Source: Gemmatimonadota bacterium (GTDB lineage Bacteria; Gemmatimonadota; Gemmatimonadetes; Gemmatimonadales; GWC2-71-9). Taken from it: DNA of 44,781 nt. Made by a program: the position numbers and the translations under genes. Numbering within the stretch: position 1 is the stretch's first letter; the number at the start of each line of letters is the position of its first letter. The notes under the pieces are model-generated. The model made no database searches. It was not told the origin of the DNA and saw only the letters and a program-made list of their open reading frames with translations. The DNA is taken from positions 1 to 44,781 of the forward strand of contig QHUQ01000125.1 in NCBI GenBank assembly GCA_003221985.1. Direction: 5' to 3'. Positions 1 to 10,426 of this stretch are shown one piece after another.

Positions 1-1721
<1,721 letters not shown>

Positions 1722-1722
1722 C

Positions 1723-2541
1723 ATGGCACCGCGCTTTGGGGCCGACAACAGCCCGTTTCTCATCGCGGGCCCGTGCGTCGTCGAATCGGACGATCTCAAC
1801 ATCCGGATCGGCGAGGCATTGGCCGAGCTCGGGGTCAAGCTCGGGATCGGCGTCATCTACAAGGCGTCGTACGACAAGGCCAATCGCTCGCGTCTGAACG
1901 CGCCGCGCGGCCCGGGGCTCGAAACCGGGCTCCGCGCGCTGGAAAAAGTTCGCAGCGCCACCGGTCTCCCGATCCTCACGGACGTGCACGAGCCGGGCCA
2001 GGTGCCGCTCGCCGCCCGCGTCGCCGACGTGCTCCAGATCCCCGCCTTTCTCTGCCGCCAAACCGACCTGCTCGTCGCCGCCGGCAAGGCAGGCCGCCCC
2101 GTCAACATCAAAAAGGGCCAGTGGATGGCGCCCGAAGAGATGCGGGGCGCCGTCGAGAAAGTCCGCACTGGCGGCGCGCCGGAGGTGGCCGTCACCGAGC
2201 GCGGCACGTTCTTCGGCTACGGCGATCTGGTCGTCGACATGCGCAGCTTCCCACGGCTACGCGCCGCGTGCAACGCACCGGTGATCTTCGACGCCACGCA
2301 CTCGGTGCAGCAGCCGGGCCAGGGCCGCGATGGCTCGAGCGGGGGCGAGCGGGCGTTCATTCCGCCGCTGCTGTACGCCGCGGCGGCGGCGGGCGCCGAC
2401 GGCTTCTTCCTCGAGACGCATCCCGATCCGGCGCGCGCCCCGTCCGACGGGCCGAACATGGTTCCGCTCGACCAGCTGGCCGGCATCGTCGGACTCGCCG
2501 TGGACGTCTGGCAACGCGTCCGGGAGGCCGTCCGTGCGTAA
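1723..2541 (+). CDS. kdsA: 3-deoxy-8-phosphooctulonate synthase (Kdo-8-P synthase), metal-dependent type
   Basis: Condenses arabinose-5-phosphate with phosphoenolpyruvate to Kdo-8-phosphate, the first committed step of Kdo synthesis. The start is ATG 1723, one base after the pyrG stop; the frame is open further upstream only because it crosses pyrG. The 272-residue protein has the motifs IAGPCVVES, KASYDKANRS and NIKKGQ. Cys18 sits where metal-dependent class II enzymes such as that of Aquifex carry a metal-ligand Cys, while the E. coli metal-independent class I enzyme has Asn. I therefore infer class II. The 3' end overlaps kdsD by 8 bases. Confidence 0.96.
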   Translation: MAPRFGADNSPFLIAGPCVVESDDLNIRIGEALAELGVKLGIGVIYKASYDKANRSRLNAPRGPGLETGLRALEKVRSATGLPILTDVHEPGQVPLAARVADVLQIPAFLCRQTDLLVAAGKAGRPVNIKKGQWMAPEEMRGAVEKVRTGGAPEVAVTERGTFFGYGDLVVDMRSFPRLRAACNAPVIFDATHSVQQPGQGRDGSSGGERAFIPPLLYAAAAAGADGFFLETHPDPARAPSDGPNMVPLDQLAGIVGLAVDVWQRVREAVRA

Positions 2542-3520
2542 GCTGGCGCCGGCATCTGAGCGACTCGTCGACCGTGGCAAGCGCGTTCTTGCGCTCGAGG
2601 CAGCGGCTGTCCAGGCGCTCGCGGACAATCTCGGCGTAGCCTTCGCCCGGGCCATCGAGATTCTCGCCGGCGCCAAGGGCCGCGTCATCATTTCCGGGGT
2701 CGGCAAGTCCGGCCTGATCGCCCGCAAGATCGCCGCGACATTCACGTCGACCGGCACGCCGGCGACGTTCCTGCATCCCGTCGACTCGCTGCACGGCGAC
2801 CTCGGCATCGTGAGCCGGGACGACGTCGCGATCGTCCTGTCGAAGAGCGGTGCCTCCGACGAGCTGTTCGGCCTCGTGAATCAGCTCAAACGGCTGGGCG
2901 TGCCGATCATCGCGCTGACGGGTGATGCCGATTCGCCGCTGGGACGCCAGTCCACCGTCGTGCTCGACGCCTCGGTCGCCGAAGAGGCGTGCCCCGAGAC
3001 ATTGGCACCGACGGCAAGTACCACCGTCGCTCTCGCCCTGGGCGATGCGCTCGCCGTGACGCTGCTCGAGGTCAAAGGATTCCGGCGCGAGGACTTCGCG
3101 GCGCTGCATCCCGGCGGCGTCCTGGGCCGCAAGCTGCTGCTGCGCGTCGCCGACGTGATGCTGACGCACGACCTGCCGACGTTGACCCCCGACCGGCCGA
3201 TGCGGGAGTGTGTCATGCTGCTCGCCGAAAAGCGCGGCACGGTCGCTGTGGTGGAGCAGGGCGACCGCGCGACCCTCGCCGGGGTGGTGACGGCGGGTGA
3301 TCTGACCCGGCTCATGGAGCGCACGGACAAATTCCTCGACATTCCCGTCGGCGACGTCATGACCAAGACGCCGAAGGCGACGACGTCCGACGAGCTCGCC
3401 AGTGCCGCCGTGAGCCTCATGGAGCGTCATGGCATCATGGCCCTGCCGGTACTCGACGGTGATCGGAAAGTCGTCGGGATCGTGCATCTGCACGATTTGA
3501 TGAAATCTGGTGCCGTATGA
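2534..3520 (+). CDS. kdsD: D-arabinose-5-phosphate isomerase
   Basis: Converts ribulose-5-phosphate to arabinose-5-phosphate, the substrate of KdsA just upstream. With the GTG start at 2534 (inside the last codons of kdsA) the protein is 328 residues, the same as E. coli KdsD. A SIS sugar-isomerase domain fills about residues 30-170 (VIISGVGKSGLIARKIAATF, HGDLG, LSKSGASDE). Two CBS domains follow, at about 205-265 (DVMLTHDLPTLTP) and 270-328 (DVMTKTPKATT). The longer open frame upstream is only the shadow of kdsA. The stop overlaps the lptC ATG (ATGA). kpsF and gutQ are the other names used for this family. Confidence 0.95.
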   Translation: MRKLAPASERLVDRGKRVLALEAAAVQALADNLGVAFARAIEILAGAKGRVIISGVGKSGLIARKIAATFTSTGTPATFLHPVDSLHGDLGIVSRDDVAIVLSKSGASDELFGLVNQLKRLGVPIIALTGDADSPLGRQSTVVLDASVAEEACPETLAPTASTTVALALGDALAVTLLEVKGFRREDFAALHPGGVLGRKLLLRVADVMLTHDLPTLTPDRPMRECVMLLAEKRGTVAVVEQGDRATLAGVVTAGDLTRLMERTDKFLDIPVGDVMTKTPKATTSDELASAAVSLMERHGIMALPVLDGDRKVVGIVHLHDLMKSGAV

Positions 3521-4092
3521 CGCGGAGCAGGGAGCAGGGAGCACGGAGCAGCACCGGAGCGTCCTGCTCCGTGCTCCTTGCTCTGTTGATGTTCACCGCT
3601 TGTAAGAACGGGACGCCGGTCACGGCCACCCAAGCGGCCCTCGACAGCGCCGACCAGGTGCTGCTCGGCATGAGCCATTACGTCACCGACGCGGGCATCC
3701 TGCGCGCCCGGGTGCGCGCCGACACGGCGTATTTCTACTCCAGCACGCAGCAGGCCGAGCTGCGCAACGTCCACGTGACGTTCTATGACGTCACGGGCCG
3801 TGCGACGTCGACGCTCACGGCGCGCGAAGGCACCGATCATTGGCGGACCGAGGACATGCAGGCGCGTGGCAACGTGGTCGTGGTGCGCGATAAGGACGGC
3901 GGCACGATGCGGACCGAAGTGATGGACTACAACAGGGCCCGCAACGAAGTGAGCTCCGACAAGAGTTTCGTGTGGGACGAGCCCGGTCGTCACGTCGAAG
4001 GTGACGGGTTCACCTCCGATCCCGAATTCAAAAAGATCACCGCCCAACGGCCGCACGGCACGGGCGGGCAGTTCATTCTCCCCAGTCAATGA
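3517..4092 (+). CDS. lptC: LPS export periplasmic protein LptC family, probable lipoprotein or membrane-anchored
   Basis: LptC links the inner-membrane LptBFG transporter to the periplasmic LPS bridge. The 191-residue product has a charged N-terminus (MTRSREQGAR), a hydrophobic stretch SVLLALLMFTAC and a Cys at 29 that could be a lipobox cysteine, although Phe at -3 is not ideal. The rest is beta-rich and typical of the LptC/OstA fold, for example TLTAREGTDHWRTEDMQARGNVVV and FTSDPEFKKI. ATGA overlaps join it to kdsD upstream and the lptA-like gene downstream. Codons 6-23 lie in a strong 20-bp stem-loop (3532-3583). A GTG at 3571 could be a shorter start but would leave almost no n-region for export. 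Confidence 0.85.
   Translation: MTRSREQGARSSTGASCSVLLALLMFTACKNGTPVTATQAALDSADQVLLGMSHYVTDAGILRARVRADTAYFYSSTQQAELRNVHVTFYDVTGRATSTLTAREGTDHWRTEDMQARGNVVVVRDKDGGTMRTEVMDYNRARNEVSSDKSFVWDEPGRHVEGDGFTSDPEFKKITAQRPHGTGGQFILPSQ
3532..3583 (+). repeat. 20-bp inverted repeat (stem-loop) over the first codons of lptC
   Basis: The left arm 3532-3551 and right arm 3564-3583 are complementary at 19 of 20 positions, and the odd pair would be G-U in RNA. A 12-base loop (3552-3563) lies between. The left arm is built from reiterated GGAGCA/GGGAGCA units that continue upstream to about 3524. It lies 15 bases after the lptC start codon, inside coding sequence, and encodes part of the signal n-region. It could be a mobile palindromic repeat or an mRNA structure that limits lptC translation; neither is shown. 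Confidence 0.85.
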
Positions 4093-5459
4093 CTCCGGTG
4101 CTTGCCGTCGTCCTGCTGCTGCAAGGCGTCCCCGCGACGTCGGATACCGTGGCTGGGCGCCCCTGCCGTGTCGCGGTCGATTCCATGGGTCATTACGCGG
4201 AAATCCCCAACCCCGATGGAACCAAGACGGTGCACGGCGGCGGCGGCGTGCTGGCGCACTGCGACGGTACGAACACCACGATTTCCGCCGACAGTTTTGC
4301 GCATTACCCGGGTCTGGGTCGACTTGACCTGATCGGGAGCGTCGCAATTCGTGATACGGGACTGGCGCTGGACGCGCGCTTTGCGTCGTACTTTCTCAAA
4401 GACGAACGTCTCGAAGCGCACAACAACGTCGTCGCCGTCAATCGCCGCACCGGTTCGGTGCTGCGCGGCCCCAACCTCAAGTACTGGCGTGTGGCCAAGG
4501 GGATCCGCGACACGGTGGAGATGTACGCGACGCAGCGTCCCACCGTCGAATACCGGCAGAACGAGCCGGGCGATACGCTCTCCCATGAGCCGTACATCAT
4601 TGTCGCCGACCGGCTGCGCTTCAAAGGCGACGACCGCATGTGGGCCGGCGGCAAGGTCACGATCGACCGCAGTGATTTCGCGGCACGCTCCGACTCGATG
4701 ATGATGGATCAGACGAAGGGGTTCGGCGTGCTGGTCGGGACGCCCAGCGTCGAGGGCAAGGGACGCACGACCACGGCCGAAGCGGGAAGAAACTATACGC
4801 TGGTCGGCACGCGCATCGAGCTGGCGCTGGTGCAGCGCGACGTCCGCGGCGTGAAGGCGCTCGGCAAGGGGAAGGCCACCGGCTCGGACTGGGTCCTGAC
4901 GGCCGATACGATCGACTTGCGCATCGCCGACCGGCTGCTGCAGCAGACGTTCGCCTGGGGCGACACGCTGCGCCCCCACGCCGTCTCGACGCTCTACACG
5001 ATTCAAGCGGACTCGTTGGCGATCGATTCGCCCGGTGAAATCTTGACCGAGTCGCGGGCGTTCGGCAGCGCGTTCTCGACGGCGAAGCGTGATTCAACGA
5101 CACCCGCGACCGAGACCGACTGGATCACCGGGGATTCCCTGACGATCCATTTCGTGCAGGAGCAGGATTCCGCGACGCACAAGCCGCGCTCCAGACTGCG
5201 GCAGCTGGTGTCCCTGGGATCCGCGCGGGCGTTGACGCATCACCCGGACACGAAGGACACCACCCACGCCGGCCCGGCGATCAATTACTCCCGTGGCCAC
5301 CGCATCACCGTCGCGATGCTGCGTGACCGCATCGAGCGCGTGACCGTCGCCGGCAAGGCCGACGGCGTGCACCTCGAGCCACGACCGGCCATCGTCGCCG
5401 ATAGCCTGAAGAGCGCTCCCGCGGCACCTCCACCAACCGCCAAACCGGCTGTCCCGTGA
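4089..5459 (+). CDS. OstA/LptA-like periplasmic LPS transport protein
   Basis: A 456-residue exported protein: the signal peptide [16 protein letters not shown] is followed by long beta-strand repeats of the OstA (LptA/LptC/LptD-N) type, such as [38 protein letters not shown] and [22 protein letters not shown]. These resemble the strand-by-strand jellyroll that carries LPS across the periplasm. It is much longer than E. coli LptA (about 185 residues) yet has no sign of the LptD outer-membrane barrel, so it may be an extended multi-module LptA. The C-terminus is Pro/Ala-rich. ATGA links it to lptC, and its stop overlaps the lptB GTG (GTGA). Role inferred from fold pattern and operon position; I leave the symbol blank because of the length. 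Confidence 0.8.
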   Translation: MTPVLAVVLLLQGVPATSDTVAGRPCRVAVDSMGHYAEIPNPDGTKTVHGGGGVLAHCDGTNTTISADSFAHYPGLGRLDLIGSVAIRDTGLALDARFASYFLKDERLEAHNNVVAVNRRTGSVLRGPNLKYWRVAKGIRDTVEMYATQRPTVEYRQNEPGDTLSHEPYIIVADRLRFKGDDRMWAGGKVTIDRSDFAARSDSMMMDQTKGFGVLVGTPSVEGKGRTTTAEAGRNYTLVGTRIELALVQRDVRGVKALGKGKATGSDWVLTADTIDLRIADRLLQQTFAWGDTLRPHAVSTLYTIQADSLAIDSPGEILTESRAFGSAFSTAKRDSTTPATETDWITGDSLTIHFVQEQDSATHKPRSRLRQLVSLGSARALTHHPDTKDTTHAGPAINYSRGHRITVAMLRDRIERVTVAGKADGVHLEPRPAIVADSLKSAPAAPPPTAKPAVP

Positions 5460-6643
5460 CCGGGCTAGACCAGTTCGCCGATCTATTCGCGACCCGCGAC
5501 TCGTCGCTCGCGCTGGCGGCCGCCGCGCTCGTGCGCATCGCCGATGATCAGGGCCGCGCCAGCTTCAGCGACCTCGCCGTCGCCTATCGTGAGGAATTCC
5601 TCAAGCTGCGGGCTCATGCCAAGGGAGAGCAGCCCGACGCGGGGAGCCTGTCCGTCGATGATGCCCGCGCCTACCTCGCGACGTCGGTTTTGCCGCGCCT
5701 GGCGATGCTGAAGCTGGTGGTGCTGCCGATGGGCGCGCTGTGGGGCGACGCCGCTGTCGCATTCGCCCCCGAGGTCTGGGCGGGCGTGCCCGCCGACCGC
5801 GCTGCCGCCGCACAACATTTCCTGCTGCTCGCCGAGGAGACCGTCGCACGCAGCGAATCGGTCAGCGGCGAGCATCCGGTCGTGCGGGGCGGCAGCCGCC
5901 TCGGCGCGCAACATCTCGTGAAGGCGTACAAGGGCCGCCGGGTCGTCAACAACGTCTCGCTCGATCTGGCGCAGGGCGAGATCGTCGGGCTGCTGGGGCC
6001 GAACGGGGCGGGGAAGACGACGTCGTTCTACATGATCACCGGGCTGATCCGCCCCGACGAGGGCAACATTCTGCTGGACGGCCGGGAGATTACCGCCCTG
6101 CCGATGTACCAGCGGGCGCGCGCGGGGATCGGCTACCTGGCCCAGGAGCCGTCGATCTTCCGCAAGCTGACCGTCGAAGAGAACGTGCTCGCCATCCTCG
6201 AGACCCTGAAGATCGACGAGGACGAGCGCAAGCGGCGGCTCGAAACGCTGCTCGACGAGTTGGCGATCAAGCACCTGCGGCGCCAGAAGGCGTATCAGCT
6301 GTCGGGCGGGGAGCGGCGCCGGCTCGAGATCACGCGCGCGCTCGTGACGGAACCGAAGTTTCTGCTGCTCGACGAGCCGTTCGCCGGCGTCGATCCGATC
6401 GCCGTCAACGACATCCAGACGATCGTCGCGGGGCTGCGGCATCGCGGCATCGGCGTGCTGATCACCGACCACAACGTCGAGCAGACGCTCGACATCGTCG
6501 ACCGTGCCTACATCATGTTCGAAGGCCGGGTGCAGGTCGCCGGGACGGTGCGGCAGCTGGTCTTCGACGATCGTGTGGCGTCGCTGTACCTCGGCCCCAC
6601 GCTCACCACGCGCTTGCGGGCGCGGCTGTCCTCCGCCGCATGA
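5456..6643 (+). CDS. lptB: LPS export ABC transporter ATPase LptB with an extra N-terminal domain
   Basis: The cytoplasmic ATPase that drives LPS extraction by LptFG. Residues about 150-390 are a complete LptB: Walker [10 protein letters not shown] at 181, Q-loop Gln230, signature LSGGERRR at 282, Walker [14 protein letters not shown] at 302, H-loop His339. LptB is normally about 240 residues; here a 145-residue, mostly helical, Ala-rich N-terminal region precedes it in one unbroken frame ([31 protein letters not shown]). I do not recognise this region. A GTG at codon 143 (5882) could start a standard-length LptB, but no good ribosome site precedes it. GTGA and ATGA overlaps tie the full-length frame to both neighbours. 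Confidence 0.93.
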   Translation: MTGLDQFADLFATRDSSLALAAAALVRIADDQGRASFSDLAVAYREEFLKLRAHAKGEQPDAGSLSVDDARAYLATSVLPRLAMLKLVVLPMGALWGDAAVAFAPEVWAGVPADRAAAAQHFLLLAEETVARSESVSGEHPVVRGGSRLGAQHLVKAYKGRRVVNNVSLDLAQGEIVGLLGPNGAGKTTSFYMITGLIRPDEGNILLDGREITALPMYQRARAGIGYLAQEPSIFRKLTVEENVLAILETLKIDEDERKRRLETLLDELAIKHLRRQKAYQLSGGERRRLEITRALVTEPKFLLLDEPFAGVDPIAVNDIQTIVAGLRHRGIGVLITDHNVEQTLDIVDRAYIMFEGRVQVAGTVRQLVFDDRVASLYLGPTLTTRLRARLSSAA

Positions 6644-8127
6644 AGACCGGCCTGCATCAGCACACCTCGCTCCGGCAGGACCTGCGGATCAATCCACGCC
6701 TCTACCAGGCGATGGACTTGCTCTACATGCCGCTGCTGGACCTGGAGCAGCACCTGAAGCAGGAGCTGCTGGGGAATCCGTTCCTGGAGATGATCGAGCC
6801 CGAGGAAGAGGTCCAGGCCCCCGCCGCCGAGCAACAGCAGCAGGAAAAGAAGGCCGAGAAGGAAAAGAGCGGCGACGACGAGCCCGACTGGGAGAGCATT
6901 CTCCTGGACGACCGGACCGATCACGGCGTGCCGAGCGGCAGCTACAGCGAAGCGCGCGAGTACGTCGAGCCCGTCACGGTCGAGGGGAAGGACCTGATCG
7001 ACTACCTGCGCGAGCAGACGCAGATGCTCGATCTGTCGCCGCGCCAGAAGCTGCTCGCCGAGGAATTCCTCGGCAATATCGGCGAGGACGGGTATTTGCA
7101 GGCCGATGTCGAGCAGATCCGGAAGGGCGCCAACCAGCTGCTCGAGGAGCACGAGGCGGAGTCCGAGCTGGACCTGAACGTGCCGCCCTATACGATGGCG
7201 GAAGTGGAGGAGATGCTGCGCGTCATCCAGCAGCTCGATCCGCCCGGCACCGGCGCGCGCAATCTGCGCGAGTGCCTCCTGCTGCAGCTCGAGAATCAGA
7301 AGCGCGCCGATTCGCTGGTCTACCGGCTGGTGAAGGACGCCTTCGAGGACCTGATCGCGCACCGCTGGAGCGATCTCGGCAAGCGCTTTGGCCTCGCGCC
7401 CGATGAGGTACAGAAAGCGGCCGACGAGCTGGCCCGTCTCGACCCCAAACCGGGGCTGCAGCACTCGGCCGCCAACGATGCGTACATCATTCCGGACCTG
7501 ATCGTCGAGAAGATCGACGACAAGTACCACGTCTTCCTGAACGACAGCGGCCTGCCGCGGCTGCGCATATCCAAGACGTACCAGGAAATCGCGCGCGACA
7601 AAAAGAAATACGACGGCGAGAGCAAGGAATTCATCAATCAGCGCCTCAACAGCGCGCACTGGATGATTCAGGCGATCGAACAGCGGCGCCAGACCATGCT
7701 CAAGGTGATGAACTTCATCGTCGACCGGCAGCGCGAGTTCTTCGAGAAGGGCATCGACTATCTGAAGCCGCTCACGCTGCGCGAAGTCGCCGACGTCATC
7801 AGCATGCACGAGAGCACCGTCAGCCGGGTCACGAACGAGAAGTACGTGCAGACGCCGCGCGGCCTCCTGCCGCTCAAATTCTTCTTCTCCAGCGGCCTGT
7901 CGACCACCACCGGCGAGGACGCCAGCGCGCGGTCCATCAAGTCGCAAATCCAGAAACTGGTGAACGACGAGCCGCCCAAGGACCCGCTCACCGACCAGCA
8001 GATCGTCGAGATGTTCGAGCGCAAAGGCGTGCGGATCGCCCGGCGCACGGTCGCCAAGTATCGCGATCAGCTCGGCATCCTGCCCGCGCGGATGCGCAAG
8101 CGGCTGTGTACGCCGTCGAGCTGGTGA
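6640..8127 (+). CDS. rpoN: RNA polymerase sigma-54 factor
   Basis: Sigma-54 directs RNA polymerase to -24/-12 promoters and needs AAA+ activators. The start is ATG 6640 in the lptB stop (ATGA), giving 495 residues; the open frame further upstream is the shadow of lptB. Region I is [25 protein letters not shown] (residues about 15-40), and an acidic, Gln-rich linker follows. The core-binding domain and HTH ([23 protein letters not shown], about 392-414) come next. The RpoN box lies at about 467-487 ([14 protein letters not shown]...ARMRK). Normally the protein ends just after the box; here it continues with RLCTPSSW, which comes from sequence of the next gene, so the true stop seems to have been lost. 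Confidence 0.95.
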   Translation: MKTGLHQHTSLRQDLRINPRLYQAMDLLYMPLLDLEQHLKQELLGNPFLEMIEPEEEVQAPAAEQQQQEKKAEKEKSGDDEPDWESILLDDRTDHGVPSGSYSEAREYVEPVTVEGKDLIDYLREQTQMLDLSPRQKLLAEEFLGNIGEDGYLQADVEQIRKGANQLLEEHEAESELDLNVPPYTMAEVEEMLRVIQQLDPPGTGARNLRECLLLQLENQKRADSLVYRLVKDAFEDLIAHRWSDLGKRFGLAPDEVQKAADELARLDPKPGLQHSAANDAYIIPDLIVEKIDDKYHVFLNDSGLPRLRISKTYQEIARDKKKYDGESKEFINQRLNSAHWMIQAIEQRRQTMLKVMNFIVDRQREFFEKGIDYLKPLTLREVADVISMHESTVSRVTNEKYVQTPRGLLPLKFFFSSGLSTTTGEDASARSIKSQIQKLVNDEPPKDPLTDQQIVEMFERKGVRIARRTVAKYRDQLGILPARMRKRLCTPSSW

Positions 8128-8945
8128 TCGTAAACGACGGCAGTCACGACGGGACTCCGAAGCTGCTCGAGGACCTCACCGCCAAGCATCCGTTCGTGCG
8201 GGTCGTCACCCACCGCGCGCAGCGCGGCATCGCCGACGCCCTGAAGTCCGGCGCCGACGTCGCCCGCGGGCGCGTGCTGGTCTACTATCCGGCGGACCTG
8301 CAGTACCTGCCCTCGGATATTCCCGCACTCGTCGATCCCATCCTGGCGGGGCAGGCGGACGTCGTGACGGGAACGAAGCAGGGCGGCTACAACAAGCGCT
8401 TCGTATCCGGCGTCTACAACGCCCTGTGCCGCTGGCTGTTCGGCGTGCGGGTGAAGGATCTGAACTCCGTGAAGGCGTATCGCCGGGAGATCATGGATTC
8501 CGTGCCGATGCGTCCCGACTGGCACCGGTTCATGGTGGTGATCGCCGCTTCCCAGGGGTACCGCCTCGCGGAGCGGCCGGTGCCGGTGCACCCTCGCCGG
8601 GCCGGCGCATCCAAGTTCGGCATCGGCCGGATTCCGGTCGGGGTGCTCGACCTCATGTCCGTCTGGTTCCAGCTGCGTTTCGGGCGCAAACCGATGCTCT
8701 TCTTCGGCGTGCTGGGCGCGACCCTGTTCTCGCTCGGCTCACTCGTCGGCCTCGTGGCCATCTACCTGCGCTTCGGCCCCCCCCATGTCGGGTTCCGCCC
8801 GCTCCTCGACCTGATCATGGTGCTCGTGATCTCAGGCGTCGTGCTGTTCGGCTTTGGATTTGTGGGCGAGATGCTGGCGGGGATGCGGGAGGAGCTGCGG
8901 GTGCTGCAGCGCGAGCTCGATCGGCTGCGAGAGGGGCGGCGCTAG
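8106..8945 (+). pseudogene. Family 2 glycosyltransferase lacking its N-terminus
   Basis: The 279 residues resemble polyprenyl-phosphate sugar transferases (GtrB/DPM1-like). They begin [15 protein letters not shown], which in intact family members is preceded by about 30-40 residues holding the first strand and the P-x-YNE nucleotide-sugar motif. Those residues are absent here, and upstream in the same frame is only shadow sequence of rpoN. PADLQY stands at the usual D-x-D region. The C-terminus has two membrane helices (about 198-225 and 238-262) and a charged coiled tail. The GTG at 8106 is the first possible start. The overlap with rpoN (22 bases) and its abnormal tail point to a deletion joining the two genes. 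Probably inactive. Confidence 0.8.
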
Positions 8946-9004
8946 GGCATAATCCTTACTTGTGGAGCAAAGTGAGACGGCCTAGGTATTAATGCGATCG
9001 AGCC

Positions 9005-10426
9005 ATGCCGCCGCTCGCGCTTGCTTCACTCCTCCAGCACGTCCTTCCGTGGCTCTCCCCGCACGGCCGAGCCGTCGTAAACACCCTCATCTGCGCCAAC
9101 GGTCGCGTCGGATCGATAGTGGCACTGTGTGACCGTCTCGGCCTCCGCAGCCGCTACCAGCTCGGCCGCTTGTTGCAACGCGAGGGGCTGCCGCCATACG
9201 AGGAGCTGGCGGGATGGGTGTGCGTGTTCAGCTGGATGCTCCGGGCCGATGCCGGGGTGGGGCGGGGACGGCTGCGCCCGCTGGCGGGCCTCACCCAAAT
9301 GGACAGCGCCACCTCCTACCGCCTCGTACGCCGCGTGACCGGTCGGTGCTGGAAGGATCTCAGGCTGGCGGGCACCGCGGAGGTTGTCCGCTGGTTCGAG
9401 CGGCGGATTCACCCGCCGGAACTGAAGCGTCCCCGAGCCGAGGTTCGCTTATCCGCGCCGGATCCTCATCCGCCATTGCCACCACCAGAACCGTCCGGTG
9501 ACTGGCCACGTGCCGCACTCCTGCGCCTTCCCCTCAGCGGTGCGCCGTATGGGATCGCGGTACACGGGCGTGACTTTGCGTATGTCACTCGTGGACACGC
9601 GGCGACGATCGAGTGCCTCGATCTCAACATCGGACAGTTCACCGCGAGCATTCCCGTCGGATGTACGCCGACCTGTGTGACGTTCGACGCATCCGGCGAA
9701 CGTGCCTACGTCAGTGTGCAGTATCTGGGCGAAATCGCCGTCATCGACGCTCACCGCCATGTGCAGATCCACACGTGGCGCGTCCCGGGCGATCCGTTTC
9801 CGCTCGTCCTGTCGCCCAACGGTCGCGCGCTGTTTGTCGCAACCAACGAAGACCAGCTGCTCGCGCTCGCCACGCAGAATGGGCGCATTGTCGCATCGCT
9901 GGCGTTGCCGGCGACGTCACATCACCTCGCCATGCATCCCGCCGGAGATCGCCTTTATGTGGCCACACGGGCCGCGGGAGTGGTCCTGGAGGTGGACACG
10001 ACGAGGTACGCGGTGCTGCGCACTTTCATGCTGGGCGGATGGCCGCAAGGGCTGGTCGTCTCCCCCGATGGGACGACGCTCTACGTCGCGAACGAGCATC
10101 ATGGTCTCGATGTGATCCGGCTCGGAACCGGCACGCGCGTCGGCCGGGTGGACAGTGAGCGCGGCGCCGTTCCACTCGCCCTCAGTCCCGACCGCCGCTT
10201 GCTCTATACGGGTCTCGTGCACGCGGGTCAGGTGGACGTGATCGACCGTTTTTCTTTGACACGGCATCGGGCCTTGGAGACCGGCGGGCGGCCCGGCCAA
10301 ATCGCGTTCGATGGGGCGGGGAGAGTCATCGTTTCGAACGAAGCGGGATGGGTCGACCTCCTGCCTACTGGAACCGGGCTAGCCGCACTCCGTAACGGCC
10401 GAGAAACAGCGCAAGCTCCTCGGTGA
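9005..10426 (+). CDS. Predicted regulator: AraC-like DNA-binding region fused to a YVTN-type beta-propeller
   Basis: A 473-residue protein with no signal peptide. Residues about 15-135 look like a double helix-turn-helix of the AraC kind (VGSIVALCDRLGLRSRYQLGRLL, then SATSYRLVRRVTGRCWKDLRL...VVRWFERR). A Pro-rich linker at about 145-165 follows. Residues about 170-460 are a beta-propeller with repeats of the YVTN/YncE type: CVTFDASGERAYVSVQ, LVLSPNGRALFVATN, LAMHPAGDRLYVATR, LVVSPDGTTLYVANE. It would be a cytoplasmic one-component regulator whose sensor is the propeller; the ligand is unknown. The gene stands alone, 59 bases after the truncated glycosyltransferase, and converges on the acyltransferase with a 62-base overlap. 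The HTH assignment is by eye. Confidence 0.75.
   Translation: MPPLALASLLQHVLPWLSPHGRAVVNTLICANGRVGSIVALCDRLGLRSRYQLGRLLQREGLPPYEELAGWVCVFSWMLRADAGVGRGRLRPLAGLTQMDSATSYRLVRRVTGRCWKDLRLAGTAEVVRWFERRIHPPELKRPRAEVRLSAPDPHPPLPPPEPSGDWPRAALLRLPLSGAPYGIAVHGRDFAYVTRGHAATIECLDLNIGQFTASIPVGCTPTCVTFDASGERAYVSVQYLGEIAVIDAHRHVQIHTWRVPGDPFPLVLSPNGRALFVATNEDQLLALATQNGRIVASLALPATSHHLAMHPAGDRLYVATRAAGVVLEVDTTRYAVLRTFMLGGWPQGLVVSPDGTTLYVANEHHGLDVIRLGTGTRVGRVDSERGAVPLALSPDRRLLYTGLVHAGQVDVIDRFSLTRHRALETGGRPGQIAFDGAGRVIVSNEAGWVDLLPTGTGLAALRNGRETAQAPR

Noticed and set aside
8946..9004. Sigma-70 promoter before the propeller gene (TTGTGG at 8960, TATTAA at 8987)
   Set aside because: The spacing of 21 bases is too long and the hexamers are weak, so I do not list it.
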